A DNA stretch of 64,000 nucleotides from Stigmatella aurantiaca (lineage in GTDB: Bacteria > Myxococcota > Myxococcia > Myxococcales > Myxococcaceae): the NCBI RefSeq assembly GCF_900109545.1, contig NZ_FOAP01000005.1:310001-374000 (forward strand), read 5' to 3'. Both the position numbers and the translations under genes were made by a program. Shown piece after piece: positions 8,018 to 18,994 of this stretch; position 1 is the stretch's first letter; every line of letters begins with the position of its first letter. The notes under the pieces are model-generated. The model saw only the letters and a list, made by a program, of their open reading frames with translations. It was not told the origin of the DNA and did no database searches.

Positions 8018-10414
8018 ATGTCCCTCAAGCTGGATGAGCCCTTCGGCCGGTACGAGCTGGTGTCCCAGCTTGGGCGCGGCGGCATGGCCGAAGTCTACCG
8101 CGCCCGGCTCCTGGGCGAGGCGGGCGTCACCAAGCCCGTGCTCATCAAGAAGGTGCTGCCGGAGTTCGCCACGGATCCGGCCTTCATCAGCATGTTCATC
8201 AACGAGGCGCGCATCTCCGCGACGCTCTCGCACGGCAACATCGCGCAGGTGTACGACTTCGGCCGGGTGGGCGAGGAGTACTTCCTGGCCATGGAGTTCG
8301 TGGACGGCCAACCCCTGCACCGCGTCCTCAAGCGCGCGCTCCACGCGGGCATGCCCTCCATGCCCGTCCCCGTCGCGCTGTTCATCGCGCTGGAGATGTG
8401 CCGGGGGCTGCACTACGCCCACACGCGCACGGATGCCCAGGGCAACCCCCTGGGCCTGGTCCATCGGGACATCTCTCCGGACAATGTGCTCGTCAGCTAC
8501 GAGGGCCAGGTCAAGATCGTCGACTTCGGCATCGCCAAGGCGCGGGCGCTGCGCGGCCTCACCACCGAGCCGGGCATCGTGAAGGGCAAGTACCTCTTCT
8601 TCTCCCCGGAGCAGGCCCGGAGCGAAGAGGTGACGCCCCACACGGACGTGTGGGCCACGGGGGTGGTGCTCTACGAGATGCTGTGCGGCCGGATGCCCGT
8701 GGAGGGGCCGCCGCACGTGGTCATCCCCCGGCTCGTCCGGGGCGAGTTCCCGCGTCCCTCGGAGGTGAGGCCCGGGATTTCGCCCAGCCTGGACGGCCTC
8801 GTCATGCAGGCCCTGGCGGTGAACAAGCAGGAGCGCTACGAGTCCAGCCACGCCTTCGCGGACGTGCTCGCGGAGGCGCTCCATGCGGCCATGCCGCGCT
8901 TCTCGGGGCTGAGCCTTTCGTACTTCGTCCAGGAGTTGTTCCGCGAGCACCTGAAGGGCCAGGGGCGCAAGGTCCAGGTTCCCGCCGCCTTCCAGGCCCA
9001 GATGGCCGAGTGGCGGTGCGAGCTGCCCACCGCTCCTTATAAGGAGCCGCCTTCCTTCACGGAGCCCCCGCTCTCCTCGGCGCCCCTCGCCGTCCCGGCG
9101 CCCCGCCCCGCCCCGGCGCCCCCTGCCGCCTCCGAGCCGCTCGTGCCCGCCCCGCCTCGCCCCTCGCGCCTGCCGCTGATCCTGGCCGCGGGGGTGGGGG
9201 TGACGTTGCTGGGCACCATGCTCGCCTCGCTGCTCTGGATGAGGCCCGAGCCCCCCCCGGCCGCGAAGGCCGCCCCGCCCCCGCCCGAGCCCGGGGTGGC
9301 GCCCCCTGCCTCACCCCCGCCCCCGGTGGAGCCTCCCCCTGTCCAGGCCGCCACCGCGCCTCCCGCGGAGCCCTCTCCTGCCGGGGCGCCTCCGGAGGCG
9401 GAACCCGCTCCGGAACGCGCCTCCGCCTCCTATCCCGTCGAGGCCATCCGGCTCGATGCCCGCAACGACATCATCGACACCCAGTCCGTCACGCAGGTGC
9501 TGGAGCTGAAGCCTGGGGCTACCTACCGCCTCTCCGAGCCCGAGCCGCCCCGGGACAGCGCGCCCTTGTTCTTCTGGCTCGCCGGGCCGGGGCTGCGGGC
9601 GAGGGACGGCGTGGGCGTGCTCTCGCAGAAGCCCCTCTCCGTAAAGGGGGCCACCGCCCTCAAGGTCTTCGCGCTGAAGCCGCTGCCGGCCGGGGCCCCG
9701 GACCGCGTGGTGCTGGTGGAGAACGCCCACCGCAAGGAGCGCCAGCGCCTCACCGTGACGCCCGGGAACGCCGCCAGCACGGAGCGGGCCTTCGAGCTCA
9801 AGAACCTGGATCCTGCCTCCTCCTACCGGCTGCTGCTGGTGCCGCTGGGCGCGGGAGCGTCCACGCGCGGGGAGCAGGCAGGCCCCCTGGAGAGCCTCGC
9901 GTGCGCGCGGCTGCCCGTGGAGGGGACCTCTTCGCGCGGGCAGCAATTCCTCTTCCGCGAGGGCGCTTCCCTCCAGGTGATGGGCGCCACCAACCTCCTG
10001 TGCGGCTTCCTGGATGACGACCCCTCGGACAACCAGGGCGAGCTGCAGATCCGCATCACCCGCACGAGCGGGGGGCCTGCCTGGCCCAGCCCCTCCTCCT
10101 CCCACCTGGTGACGCCCCAGAAGACCGGCGAGACGCAGCGCCTCTTCGAGGAAGCCCTGCAGCGCTTCGACGAGCGCCAGTACGACCGGGCCGCGATCCT
10201 CGCCGCGCGGTGTCTCTCCCTGGAGCCCTCGGAGGCGGATTGCCACCTGCTCGCCGCCGCCACCTACGCCGCGATTCCGGGCCAGGTGGAGAAGGCCGCC
10301 CGGCACTACCGGACCTTCCTGAAGCTGGCGCCCCAGCACCTGCTCGCCACGTCCATCCGGCGGAGCCTGGCGGAGTACGAAGAGCAGAAGCGTCAGGCGC
10401 CGCCGGCGCCCTGA
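8018..10414 (+). CDS. Transmembrane eukaryote-like Ser/Thr protein kinase
   Basis: A 798-residue kinase with a complete N-terminal catalytic domain: Gly loop LGRGGMAEV (about 18-26), catalytic lysine in VLIKKV (about 45), HRDISPDN catalytic loop (Asp about 151) and DFG (Asp169), followed by an activation segment ending SPEQARSE. Residues about 345-380 are Pro/Ala-rich. A single membrane helix lies at about 384-408, and a second Pro-rich stretch leads to a C-terminal sensory part of about 330 residues with TPR-like helices near the end (FEEALQRFDERQYDRAAIL). This is the classic Hanks-type receptor kinase layout, cytoplasmic kinase plus an extracytoplasmic domain, abundant in myxobacteria. The ligand is unknown. 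It is the gene immediately upstream of the DUF1521 locus; no functional link is proven. Confidence 0.9.
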   Translation: MSLKLDEPFGRYELVSQLGRGGMAEVYRARLLGEAGVTKPVLIKKVLPEFATDPAFISMFINEARISATLSHGNIAQVYDFGRVGEEYFLAMEFVDGQPLHRVLKRALHAGMPSMPVPVALFIALEMCRGLHYAHTRTDAQGNPLGLVHRDISPDNVLVSYEGQVKIVDFGIAKARALRGLTTEPGIVKGKYLFFSPEQARSEEVTPHTDVWATGVVLYEMLCGRMPVEGPPHVVIPRLVRGEFPRPSEVRPGISPSLDGLVMQALAVNKQERYESSHAFADVLAEALHAAMPRFSGLSLSYFVQELFREHLKGQGRKVQVPAAFQAQMAEWRCELPTAPYKEPPSFTEPPLSSAPLAVPAPRPAPAPPAASEPLVPAPPRPSRLPLILAAGVGVTLLGTMLASLLWMRPEPPPAAKAAPPPPEPGVAPPASPPPPVEPPPVQAATAPPAEPSPAGAPPEAEPAPERASASYPVEAIRLDARNDIIDTQSVTQVLELKPGATYRLSEPEPPRDSAPLFFWLAGPGLRARDGVGVLSQKPLSVKGATALKVFALKPLPAGAPDRVVLVENAHRKERQRLTVTPGNAASTERAFELKNLDPASSYRLLLVPLGAGASTRGEQAGPLESLACARLPVEGTSSRGQQFLFREGASLQVMGATNLLCGFLDDDPSDNQGELQIRITRTSGGPAWPSPSSSHLVTPQKTGETQRLFEEALQRFDERQYDRAAILAARCLSLEPSEADCHLLAAATYAAIPGQVEKAARHYRTFLKLAPQHLLATSIRRSLAEYEEQKRQAPPAP

Positions 10415-10635
10415 GCGCCCTGGCTGTCGAGCAAGCGGGCGGCGAGCGCTCTGACCGGGTGGAAATAGCCTTTCCACTCTCCGTCGTTGAGGCCTGCAAC
10501 CTGGAAACGGGAACAACCGTCTGGCCCTCGCCTGCCCACCCGGTGGGCGAGAAGGTGCGCAGTGGCATGGCCCACCCACGGCAGACAACGGCCCGGAGAC
10601 CAGGGGCTCTCAGTCTCTTCAAGGATGGATACCGG

Positions 10636-11730
10636 ATGACCGTTTCGACCAAGTCAGCGCATACGACGCATGCCCATTCCTCGAAACCTTCCCATCACGC
10701 AGGCCGGTTCGATGGGTTGCAGCAGCGAGGCCTGAGTCACCAGGAAGCGAAGATGGTGAAGAGCACCCTCTCGTCCCTGAAGACGCAGATGGCCCAGCTC
10801 CAGGCGCTCTTGAAGGGGGACAAGTTCCAGAAGCACTCGGGAGGCCACTCTCCCGTGGGGCACGGCAAGCACTCGATTTGCCATCCCGCCCCGCCGTCGC
10901 GCCAGGACGCCAGCCACCCCGCCGGGAGCCTGAAGACGGACGCGAACGGCACCATCACCACGCCGGGCGGTTACAAGATCGAAGCCACGGGCCAGTTCGA
11001 CTGGAAGATCACCGGTCCCGACGGCAAGGAGACCAAGGTGTGGGGGGATCCGCACGTGGCCGAGGGCGACGGCGGCAAGTGGGACTTCAAGCGCGACAGC
11101 ACCTTCGTGCTGGGCGATGGCACCCGCATCAACGCCTCCACCGTGCCCTTCGGTAAGGACGCGACGGTGACGGGGAGCCTGGAGATCATCTCCGGCAATG
11201 ACCGGGTCCAGGTGACGGACATCGACAAGGGCAAGGGCAAGACGGGCCCCGTCACGGCGGACGGCTTCGCGCACGCCAACAGCTTTGGCGGCAAGGACGT
11301 GTTCGTCATGGGCAAGGAGTCCGACGACTGGTCCTTCCAGGGCCGGGAAATCGTGGGCAGCGAGAACCTGGGGGAGACCTTCAAGCTCGGCAACCCGCTG
11401 GAGGCGGGCCAGGGCCGCCCCGGGCTCCAGGGCGTGAAAGGCCAGGGGCTGCCCAAGCCCAATCAGAACCACTACCTCCAGCAGATGAACCAGCTGTTCA
11501 GCAGCATGGCCTCGCTGTTCTCGAGCATGTCGTCGCTCAGCGGCGCCCTCTCGCAGCACAACAGCCAGAACCGCTTCTGTGGCACCGGCAGCTCGGGCGA
11601 CTGGATGTCCAACCGCCAGAACCAACTGGGCAGCAGCTTCGAGGACATCGGCCGCATGTTCGACATGTTCGCGCGCATGGATGCGCTCAACCGCAGCATC
11701 CAGTCGATGCGTGGCATGCAGATGGCGTGA
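10636..11730 (+). CDS. DUF1521 protein with GDPH self-cleavage-like motif (putative secreted effector)
   Basis: A 364-residue protein with no signal peptide. The His/Ser-rich N-terminus contains a short helical segment (about 38-60). The central region (about 112-260) matches DUF1521, with GGYKIEATGQFDWKITG, then WGDPHVAEGDGG, and later LGDGTRI. DUF1521 is the domain of Bradyrhizobium NopE1, a type III-secreted effector that cuts itself in Ca2+ at a GD/PHVD site. Here the equivalent is Asp138-Pro139 in GDPHVAE. The C-terminal part (about 275-364) is rich in Met/Ser/Gln helices (MNQLFSSMASLFSSM). The ATG at 10636 follows AAGGAT; an upstream in-frame ATG at 10566 is less likely. A SycD-like chaperone gene follows 55 bases downstream. 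Effector or self-cleaving function is inferred. Confidence 0.7.
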   Translation: MTVSTKSAHTTHAHSSKPSHHAGRFDGLQQRGLSHQEAKMVKSTLSSLKTQMAQLQALLKGDKFQKHSGGHSPVGHGKHSICHPAPPSRQDASHPAGSLKTDANGTITTPGGYKIEATGQFDWKITGPDGKETKVWGDPHVAEGDGGKWDFKRDSTFVLGDGTRINASTVPFGKDATVTGSLEIISGNDRVQVTDIDKGKGKTGPVTADGFAHANSFGGKDVFVMGKESDDWSFQGREIVGSENLGETFKLGNPLEAGQGRPGLQGVKGQGLPKPNQNHYLQQMNQLFSSMASLFSSMSSLSGALSQHNSQNRFCGTGSSGDWMSNRQNQLGSSFEDIGRMFDMFARMDALNRSIQSMRGMQMA

Positions 11731-11785
11731 CGGCGTGTCCTGACGCCGCCTTCCTGTTCTTCCCTCTGACTTCAGCAGGTACTCC

Positions 11786-12301
11786 GTGAACGCGAATCCT
11801 TCGTCTTCGTCCCCTTCCCTGCCCCCGAACTCCGGGCTGAGCCAGCGGCTCATCGCCGGTGAAATCACCCCCGCGCAGTTCCTCGGGCTGTCCCCGGAGC
11901 GGATGTATGCGCTCGCCACCCGGGGCTACGAGCTGATGGTGCGTGGCAACACCCAGTCCGCGATCGAGATCTTCAAGGGTCTGACCGCCGCGTCCCCCTA
12001 CGACAGTGTCTTCCACTGTCACCTGGGCGCCGCCTACGTCCAAGCGGAGCGCTTCCAGGAGGCGATGGAGGAGTACAACCTGTCCCTCCAGCTCAACATC
12101 GCCAACGTGGATGCGCTGGGCGGCCGCAGCGAGCTGCTGCTGCGCGAGGGCAAGGTGGCCGAGGCGCTCGCCGACATCCAGGCGGCCCTGCAGTTGGATC
12201 CCGAGGCCCAGCGCGAAACCACCCAGCGCGCCCGCACCGCCCTGCTGCTGCTGCAGAGCATGGCGGAGGCCACGGACGCCTCCGCCCCCAAGCAGTCCTG
12301 A
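11786..12301 (+). CDS. LcrH/SycD-like TPR chaperone
   Basis: A 171-residue TPR protein. After a Ser/Pro-rich leader, residues about 33-150 show three tandem TPR-like repeats (YALATRGYELMVRGNTQSA; PYDSVFHCHLGAAYVQAERF; ALGGRSELLLREGKVAEA). The PYDSVFHCHLGAAYVQ segment strongly resembles the YDSRFFLGLGA core of Yersinia SycD/LcrH, the class II type III secretion chaperones that bind translocators. The start is GTG at 11786. It lies 55 bases after the DUF1521 gene on the same strand, so that protein is its likely client. A generic TPR protein is the alternative. No secretion apparatus genes lie in this window. Confidence 0.65.
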   Translation: MNANPSSSSPSLPPNSGLSQRLIAGEITPAQFLGLSPERMYALATRGYELMVRGNTQSAIEIFKGLTAASPYDSVFHCHLGAAYVQAERFQEAMEEYNLSLQLNIANVDALGGRSELLLREGKVAEALADIQAALQLDPEAQRETTQRARTALLLLQSMAEATDASAPKQS

Positions 12302-12307
12302 GCGCGC

Positions 12308-15028
<2,721 letters not shown>

Positions 15029-15073
15029 GGCGCGCACCATACCCGAAGCGCCCAGGGGCTATGCTCCCTCACC

Positions 15074-15928
15074 ATGCGCATTCCCCCCATGGCCCCCGAT
15101 GCGTCCTCCGCCCAGCTCGTCCTGGACGACGAGGGCCCCCACGTGCGCCGCTTCCGCGCGCCTGGAACGGTGGAGCCCTCGCCGGACACCGAGGGGCTCG
15201 CGGAGCTGGCGTGCTCGGGGAGCGCGCAGTTCTCGGCGGCGGGCTGGAAGGACCTCCAGGCCCGGCTGAACGTCCCCCGCGAGCGGCTCTACGTCATCGA
15301 CCTGCGCCAGGAGTCCCATGGCTTCCTGAACGGGGCCGCGGTCAGCTGGTACGCCCAGACCAACTGGGGCTGCGTGGGCCTGTCCGATGCGCAGGCGCTC
15401 GCGCTGGAGAACCTGCGGCTCCAGCTCCTGGAGCGCAGCGAGCACATCCAGCTGGGCCGGGTGGAGGACGTGAAGCGCGGGCTGCCCCGCGTCTTCTCCG
15501 AGTGGCTCCGGCAGACCGTGGCGGACGAGGCCCAACTCCTGGACCTGCCCCCGGGGCACTACCTCCGGCTGCCCGTCACGGACCACGCCCGTCCCTCCGA
15601 TGCGGCGGTGGAGCGCTTCATCGGCCTGGTGCGGGGGCTGCCGCCCCAGGTCCACCTCCACTTCCATTGCCGGGGGGGCAAGGGCCGCACGTCCACCTTC
15701 CTCGCGCTCTACGACATGCTCCACCACGCGCACCGCCTCTCCTACGACGCCCTGCTGGAGCGGCAGCGGAAGTGGAATGACTACGAGTTGCGCAAGAGCG
15801 CCGATCCAGCGAGCGCGAAGGCGCCCTACATCCAGGAGCGGACGCGGTTCCTGGAGAACTTCTACCGGTACGCCCAGGGAGGCGCCTCCGTCCCATGGAC
15901 GCAATGGCTCGCCGCTCCAGGCGCCTGA
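15074..15928 (+). CDS. PTP-like cysteine phosphatase (phytase/paladin type)
   Basis: A 284-residue protein with the Cys-phosphatase P-loop HCRGGKGRTS (Cys199, CX5R(T)). The Lys-rich loop and the flanking YVIDLRQESHGFLNG and NWGCVGLSDAQ segments are those of bacterial PTP-like myo-inositol phosphatases, which dephosphorylate phytate or related substrates through a phosphocysteine intermediate. No signal peptide is seen, so it is probably cytosolic, unlike rumen phytases. The start MRIPPMAP at 15074 could instead be the internal ATG six codons later. A short divergent gap with the glycosidase gene may hold both promoters. Confidence 0.75.
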   Translation: MRIPPMAPDASSAQLVLDDEGPHVRRFRAPGTVEPSPDTEGLAELACSGSAQFSAAGWKDLQARLNVPRERLYVIDLRQESHGFLNGAAVSWYAQTNWGCVGLSDAQALALENLRLQLLERSEHIQLGRVEDVKRGLPRVFSEWLRQTVADEAQLLDLPPGHYLRLPVTDHARPSDAAVERFIGLVRGLPPQVHLHFHCRGGKGRTSTFLALYDMLHHAHRLSYDALLERQRKWNDYELRKSADPASAKAPYIQERTRFLENFYRYAQGGASVPWTQWLAAPGA

Positions 15929-15962
15929 GAGGTCCGGAACGGCCCTCACACACCCCAAGACC

Positions 15963-16247
15963 TCAACGGGCCAGGCGCTCGGAGACTGCGCGCAGCACGG
16001 CGGCCAACCGGTCAAAATCAACGGCGGTGGGCATCTGCCCATCCAGCACCCGTTGGAGCGCCTCCCAATCCTCCTTCAGCGAGCCCGTGGAGAGCTTGGG
16101 CTCATGATGGAGATCCGTCCACTCAGGCGGCTGAACCACCCAGTACATGTCCATGTCATCAATGGGCACGGTTCCGTATCCGCGCGCCTCGTAATCCTCG
16201 ACGAGCTTCTTCGCCAACATGGCGAGTTGCAAGAGCTGGATCTGCAT
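15963..16247 (-). CDS. Small protein, candidate immunity protein of the adjacent toxin-like gene
   Basis: A 94-residue acidic protein with no signal peptide. The central segment DMDMYWVVQPPEWTDL, the GSLKEDWEAL motif and the end VDFDRLAAVLRAVSERL look like the small immunity proteins that accompany polymorphic toxins of the RHS/CdiA kind; this is my recollection of such partners and is unverified. It starts three bases after the stop of the upstream toxin-like gene, behind AGGGG, so the pair is surely co-expressed. No enzymatic motif is seen. Confidence 0.5.
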   Translation of the reverse strand: MQIQLLQLAMLAKKLVEDYEARGYGTVPIDDMDMYWVVQPPEWTDLHHEPKLSTGSLKEDWEALQRVLDGQMPTAVDFDRLAAVLRAVSERLAR

Positions 16248-16250
16248 GGT

Positions 16251-16724
16251 TCACCCCTCGCCGGGAGATGCACGAAGTGCTTCGTCGATTTTCTTCAGCT
16301 CACTCTTTTGCTTCTCAAGCTGCTTCTCCAACTCCCTGATGCGGCCCTCGACAATTCTCTTCTGAATTTCAGGCGGCTGGTCCTTGAGCAATCCCTTGTT
16401 GTCTTGGGAAACGGGGTCCTTGCGATAATCAGCGAGCTTCCGCTCGTGCTCCCGGATCAACTCTTCGTAGCTCCTCTTGGATTTCTCAAGCTGTTGCCGC
16501 GTCTGGTGCCGATAAGGCTGCCCACGGGTGCTCTTCTCTTGTGCGGCCGTTCCCTGAGAGGCCGTACCGCCACTCCCCCCAGACTTCTTGAGTTGGGGGG
16601 TCCCCAACTTGGGGCGCGCAGCCACCCTCACAAGCTCTGGCTCGGTGGCATGAGCGGCCCGCAGTGGTAGCAAGAGGCTTATCGCCGTCAGCAGCACCAG
16701 AACGGTTGGTACTGGCTTGAACAT
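16251..16724 (-). CDS. Exported toxin-like protein with charged helical C-terminal domain
   Basis: A 157-residue protein with a clear signal peptide (hydrophobic stretch about 8-25, cleavage near AAHA-TE), a basic Gly/Ser/Thr linker, and a C-terminal charged helical domain from about residue 75 (ELIREHERKLADYRKDP, then a DNKGLLKDQP turn and RIRELEKQLEKQK). The KLxDYxxDP...DNKGLLK...RIxxLEKQ pattern resembles the C-terminal domains seen at the end of RHS/CdiA polymorphic toxins (type 28-like). Here it is detached from any large carrier and exported by its own signal peptide. The candidate immunity gene follows three bases downstream. A structural periplasmic coiled-coil protein is the alternative. 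Confidence 0.5.
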   Translation of the reverse strand: MFKPVPTVLVLLTAISLLLPLRAAHATEPELVRVAARPKLGTPQLKKSGGSGGTASQGTAAQEKSTRGQPYRHQTRQQLEKSKRSYEELIREHERKLADYRKDPVSQDNKGLLKDQPPEIQKRIVEGRIRELEKQLEKQKSELKKIDEALRASPGEG

Positions 16725-16736
16725 CTTCCAGTTACC

Positions 16737-17684
16737 TCAGGCCAGCCCGCCCGCGAAGGGCGTATCCCGCCAGGCCTGGAGCGACGGCGCGAGCCCCTCG
16801 GCCAACATCGGCAGCTGAGGCACGAGGGCGTGACAGACCACCATCTGGAGCATCCGCGCGGCATCCACGACACGCAGGGCCGCTGGGTCGAGCGCCCTCA
16901 CCCCCACCTGCGCCGCCGCCGCGTCGTAGACGGCGGCCCCTTGGGGACCGAGGAAAGAGAGATCCCATTCCACGGGTCCCAGCGTCACATCCTCGAAGTC
17001 CGCATAGCGCACGCCCTCCGCCGTCCGGAGGACGTTGTACGAGGGCGCATCCCCGTGGATCGGCTGGACGCTGACCTGGGGAAATTTCGCGGCGAAGCCC
17101 TCGCGCGTGGAGAGCAGCGGCGAGAGAAGCGCCCACTCTCCCCGTGCCCGCTCGATGTCCGCGGGAGGCAGCAGTCCCGGGTTCTCCTCTAGGAGCGCCA
17201 GGCACGTGGGCAGGGTTGCGGCCAGAGGGGAGAGGAAGGGAAGCTCTCCCGGGTAGCCGCGCAGCACCGCGTGCAGCCGGGCAGCGAGCGCCGCCTCGGC
17301 AACATAGTCTGGCGTGCGCGAGGGATCGACCTCCACGAACTCCCAGAACGTCATCGAGAAGCCATCCCGCTGCACGGGCTCACACGGCACCAGGGGGCTT
17401 GGACGCACCACCGGCAGCCCATGACTGTCCAGCCAGGAGACCACGGCCAGTTCGCGTGCCTGCCGCGCGGTCTGACGTGAGGCATCCAGCCCGGGCGGCA
17501 GCACCACGGGAACCCGGACCACCACGGGCGCTGGCGCGAGGTGCACGACGACCGAGAACACGTCATGCAAGACCTTGGGCTGGGCCGCCTTGAGCCCGAG
17601 CGCAAGGCCCGCGTTCACCGCCGCGGTGACGGCCCGGGCCGTGCGTGCTTGGAGATCCGCCGGAGTCAGGGAGGAGGTAGGCAT
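16737..17684 (-). CDS. APH-fold phosphotransferase
   Basis: A 315-residue protein of the aminoglycoside phosphotransferase/choline kinase fold. The catalytic loop IHGDAPSYNVL (Brenner-type HGDxxxxN) and the metal-binding YADFEDVTLGPVEWDLSF are intact. The N-terminal lobe contains a probable VVVRVPVV nucleotide-binding strand. Genes of this group often phosphorylate small molecules other than antibiotics, so a resistance role is not implied. The start MPTSSLTP at 17684 is chosen because the longer frame would run into the upstream gene. It lies 12 bases upstream of the toxin-like gene on the same strand, and all may form one operon. Confidence 0.75.
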   Translation of the reverse strand: MPTSSLTPADLQARTARAVTAAVNAGLALGLKAAQPKVLHDVFSVVVHLAPAPVVVRVPVVLPPGLDASRQTARQARELAVVSWLDSHGLPVVRPSPLVPCEPVQRDGFSMTFWEFVEVDPSRTPDYVAEAALAARLHAVLRGYPGELPFLSPLAATLPTCLALLEENPGLLPPADIERARGEWALLSPLLSTREGFAAKFPQVSVQPIHGDAPSYNVLRTAEGVRYADFEDVTLGPVEWDLSFLGPQGAAVYDAAAAQVGVRALDPAALRVVDAARMLQMVVCHALVPQLPMLAEGLAPSLQAWRDTPFAGGLA

Positions 17685-17715
17685 CTGCGCATCATACATA
17701 TGAGCGGCACAGGCC

Positions 17716-18181
17716 TCACCGGCGAGGACGTGCCCATGGCCCCAGGACACTCGGGCCGTCCGCGCTGACCGCATAGTCCTTCCAGAAGGCCCGGTGCAGC
17801 CGCAGCTCTCGCGGGACGCCTTCCCTCAGAAGCTGGACCACCACGGGCTTTCCCGTGGGCTCCAGCGTCTGGAGAAAGACCTCCACGCTGGAGACGGCCC
17901 GGCCCTCCACGGAGACCACCACATCGCCCCTCGCGAGCCCCTGCGCCCTCACAAGCGGACCGAGGCTCGGTCAGCCCTTCCGGACGGACATCGAACCCCA
18001 CATCGAAGATCCAGCGCCCCTGCTCCCGCACCACGCCCCCCGCCCCGCGCACGAAGTCCAGGTACTTCAACGCCAGGCCCTCCGCGACGGGAGGCCCCGG
18101 CCGCACCCGGGCGCACGCACAGGCCAGCACCCCCAGACACAGCAGGGCCCAGCAACCCGAGCGCTCCAGACAATTCCTCAT
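17716..18181 (-). pseudogene. Frameshifted PDZ-domain lipoprotein
   Basis: The 5' part (from 18181) encodes a lipoprotein signal (MRNCLERSGCWALLCLGVLA, lipid Cys about residue 21) followed by about 50 residues ending VGFDVRPEGLTEP. Continuing in that frame gives low-complexity, out-of-frame sequence. In a second frame, beginning near 17970, the text becomes a good PDZ-like domain: LGPLVRAQGLARGDVVVSVE followed by LLREGVPRELRLHRAF, ending at 17716. A single-base change between about 17960 and 17985 would join them into a protein of roughly 150 residues. Either the gene is broken or the sequence has an error there. It lies just upstream of the APH-fold gene. Confidence 0.6.
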
Positions 18182-18391
18182 GACGCCTTCCTACCTGCGA
18201 GGTAGGGTGGCAAGCTCAGGATGTCTCCGGTTCGCCTGCCTCCCCTGTCGAGTTTCCCTCTGCTTACCCTACCTGGCCAGTCATCATGACTTGCCAGCTA
18301 ATCTCGAATCCGCTATGAAGCACCGAGAAGCAAGCTTTGCTCGTTTTTCGAGGTAAGCACGGGGTTCCTTCGTGGACTGACGCTGACGCTG

Positions 18392-18994
18392 GTGAGCGGG
18401 GGGTGGCTGGGCTGTGCCAGTACCCCGGCTGGCGAAGCCGCCACCTACGGAGTCCAGGACGGCCGGGTCTGGGTGAGCGGGCCCTGGAAGGCGGTGGACC
18501 CCTCCCGGGACGCGGATGACGTGATTGACCAGCTCTGTCCCGCCATCATGCGGCTGCCGCGCGCGCAGGCCGGGGACCACGGCCAGGAGTACTGCGGCGT
18601 CCTCTACACCCTGGAGGACGGCACCTACTATGCCAGCCATCCCTCACCGCTGGGAGACACGCGGGTGGGCCGGGTCTCCTCCGAGAAGAACTGCTACGTG
18701 CCGCGCGTCGTCCGGGACGTGCGCGGCCAGACGGTGCCCATCGGGGACTACCACAGCCACCCCTGGTCGCCCTCGCCCATGACGACGAGCCGGCGGGACC
18801 GGGTCGCCGCCACGCAGATTTATTCGATTCGCATCCAGTTCGACAAAGCATGTCACCTGCAGAAGCTCGTCCCCTACATGAACGAGGCGAGGCCGGGCGA
18901 GCTGTATGAGCGCCGGGGCAAAAGCTGGAAGCTCATTGGTCTCATCCGGCCTGAAAACAAAGCGAACGGAGCCATCACCCGTGTCGACGACTGA
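18392..18994 (+). CDS. JAMM/DUF4329-like putative lipoprotein
   Basis: A protein of 200 residues from the GTG at 18392. It contains GDYHSHPWSP followed by SRRD, which resembles the HxH...SxxD zinc motif of JAMM/MPN peptidases, with an acidic residue in QEYCGVLY upstream as possible catalytic Glu; the spacing between the second His and Ser (nine residues) is slightly longer than usual. The family seems close to DUF4329, often fused to polymorphic toxins. In-frame codons upstream of 18392 read LRGLTLTLVSGGWLGC, a good lipoprotein signal, but no ATG, GTG or TTG precedes them, so the true start is uncertain. It overlaps the next gene by 14 bases. Confidence 0.55.
   Translation: MSGGWLGCASTPAGEAATYGVQDGRVWVSGPWKAVDPSRDADDVIDQLCPAIMRLPRAQAGDHGQEYCGVLYTLEDGTYYASHPSPLGDTRVGRVSSEKNCYVPRVVRDVRGQTVPIGDYHSHPWSPSPMTTSRRDRVAATQIYSIRIQFDKACHLQKLVPYMNEARPGELYERRGKSWKLIGLIRPENKANGAITRVDD

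Noticed and set aside
10415-10635. Sigma-54-like GG/GC pair upstream of the DUF1521 gene
   Set aside because: The spacing between the GG and GC elements is one base short of the required distance.
16737-17684. APH-fold gene as an antibiotic-resistance gene
   Set aside because: The fold is shared by many small-molecule kinases and no resistance-specific features or mobile context are visible.
18337-18519. Short frame overlapping the start of the JAMM-like gene
   Set aside because: It overlaps another frame with clear protein features and has no ribosome site or motif.
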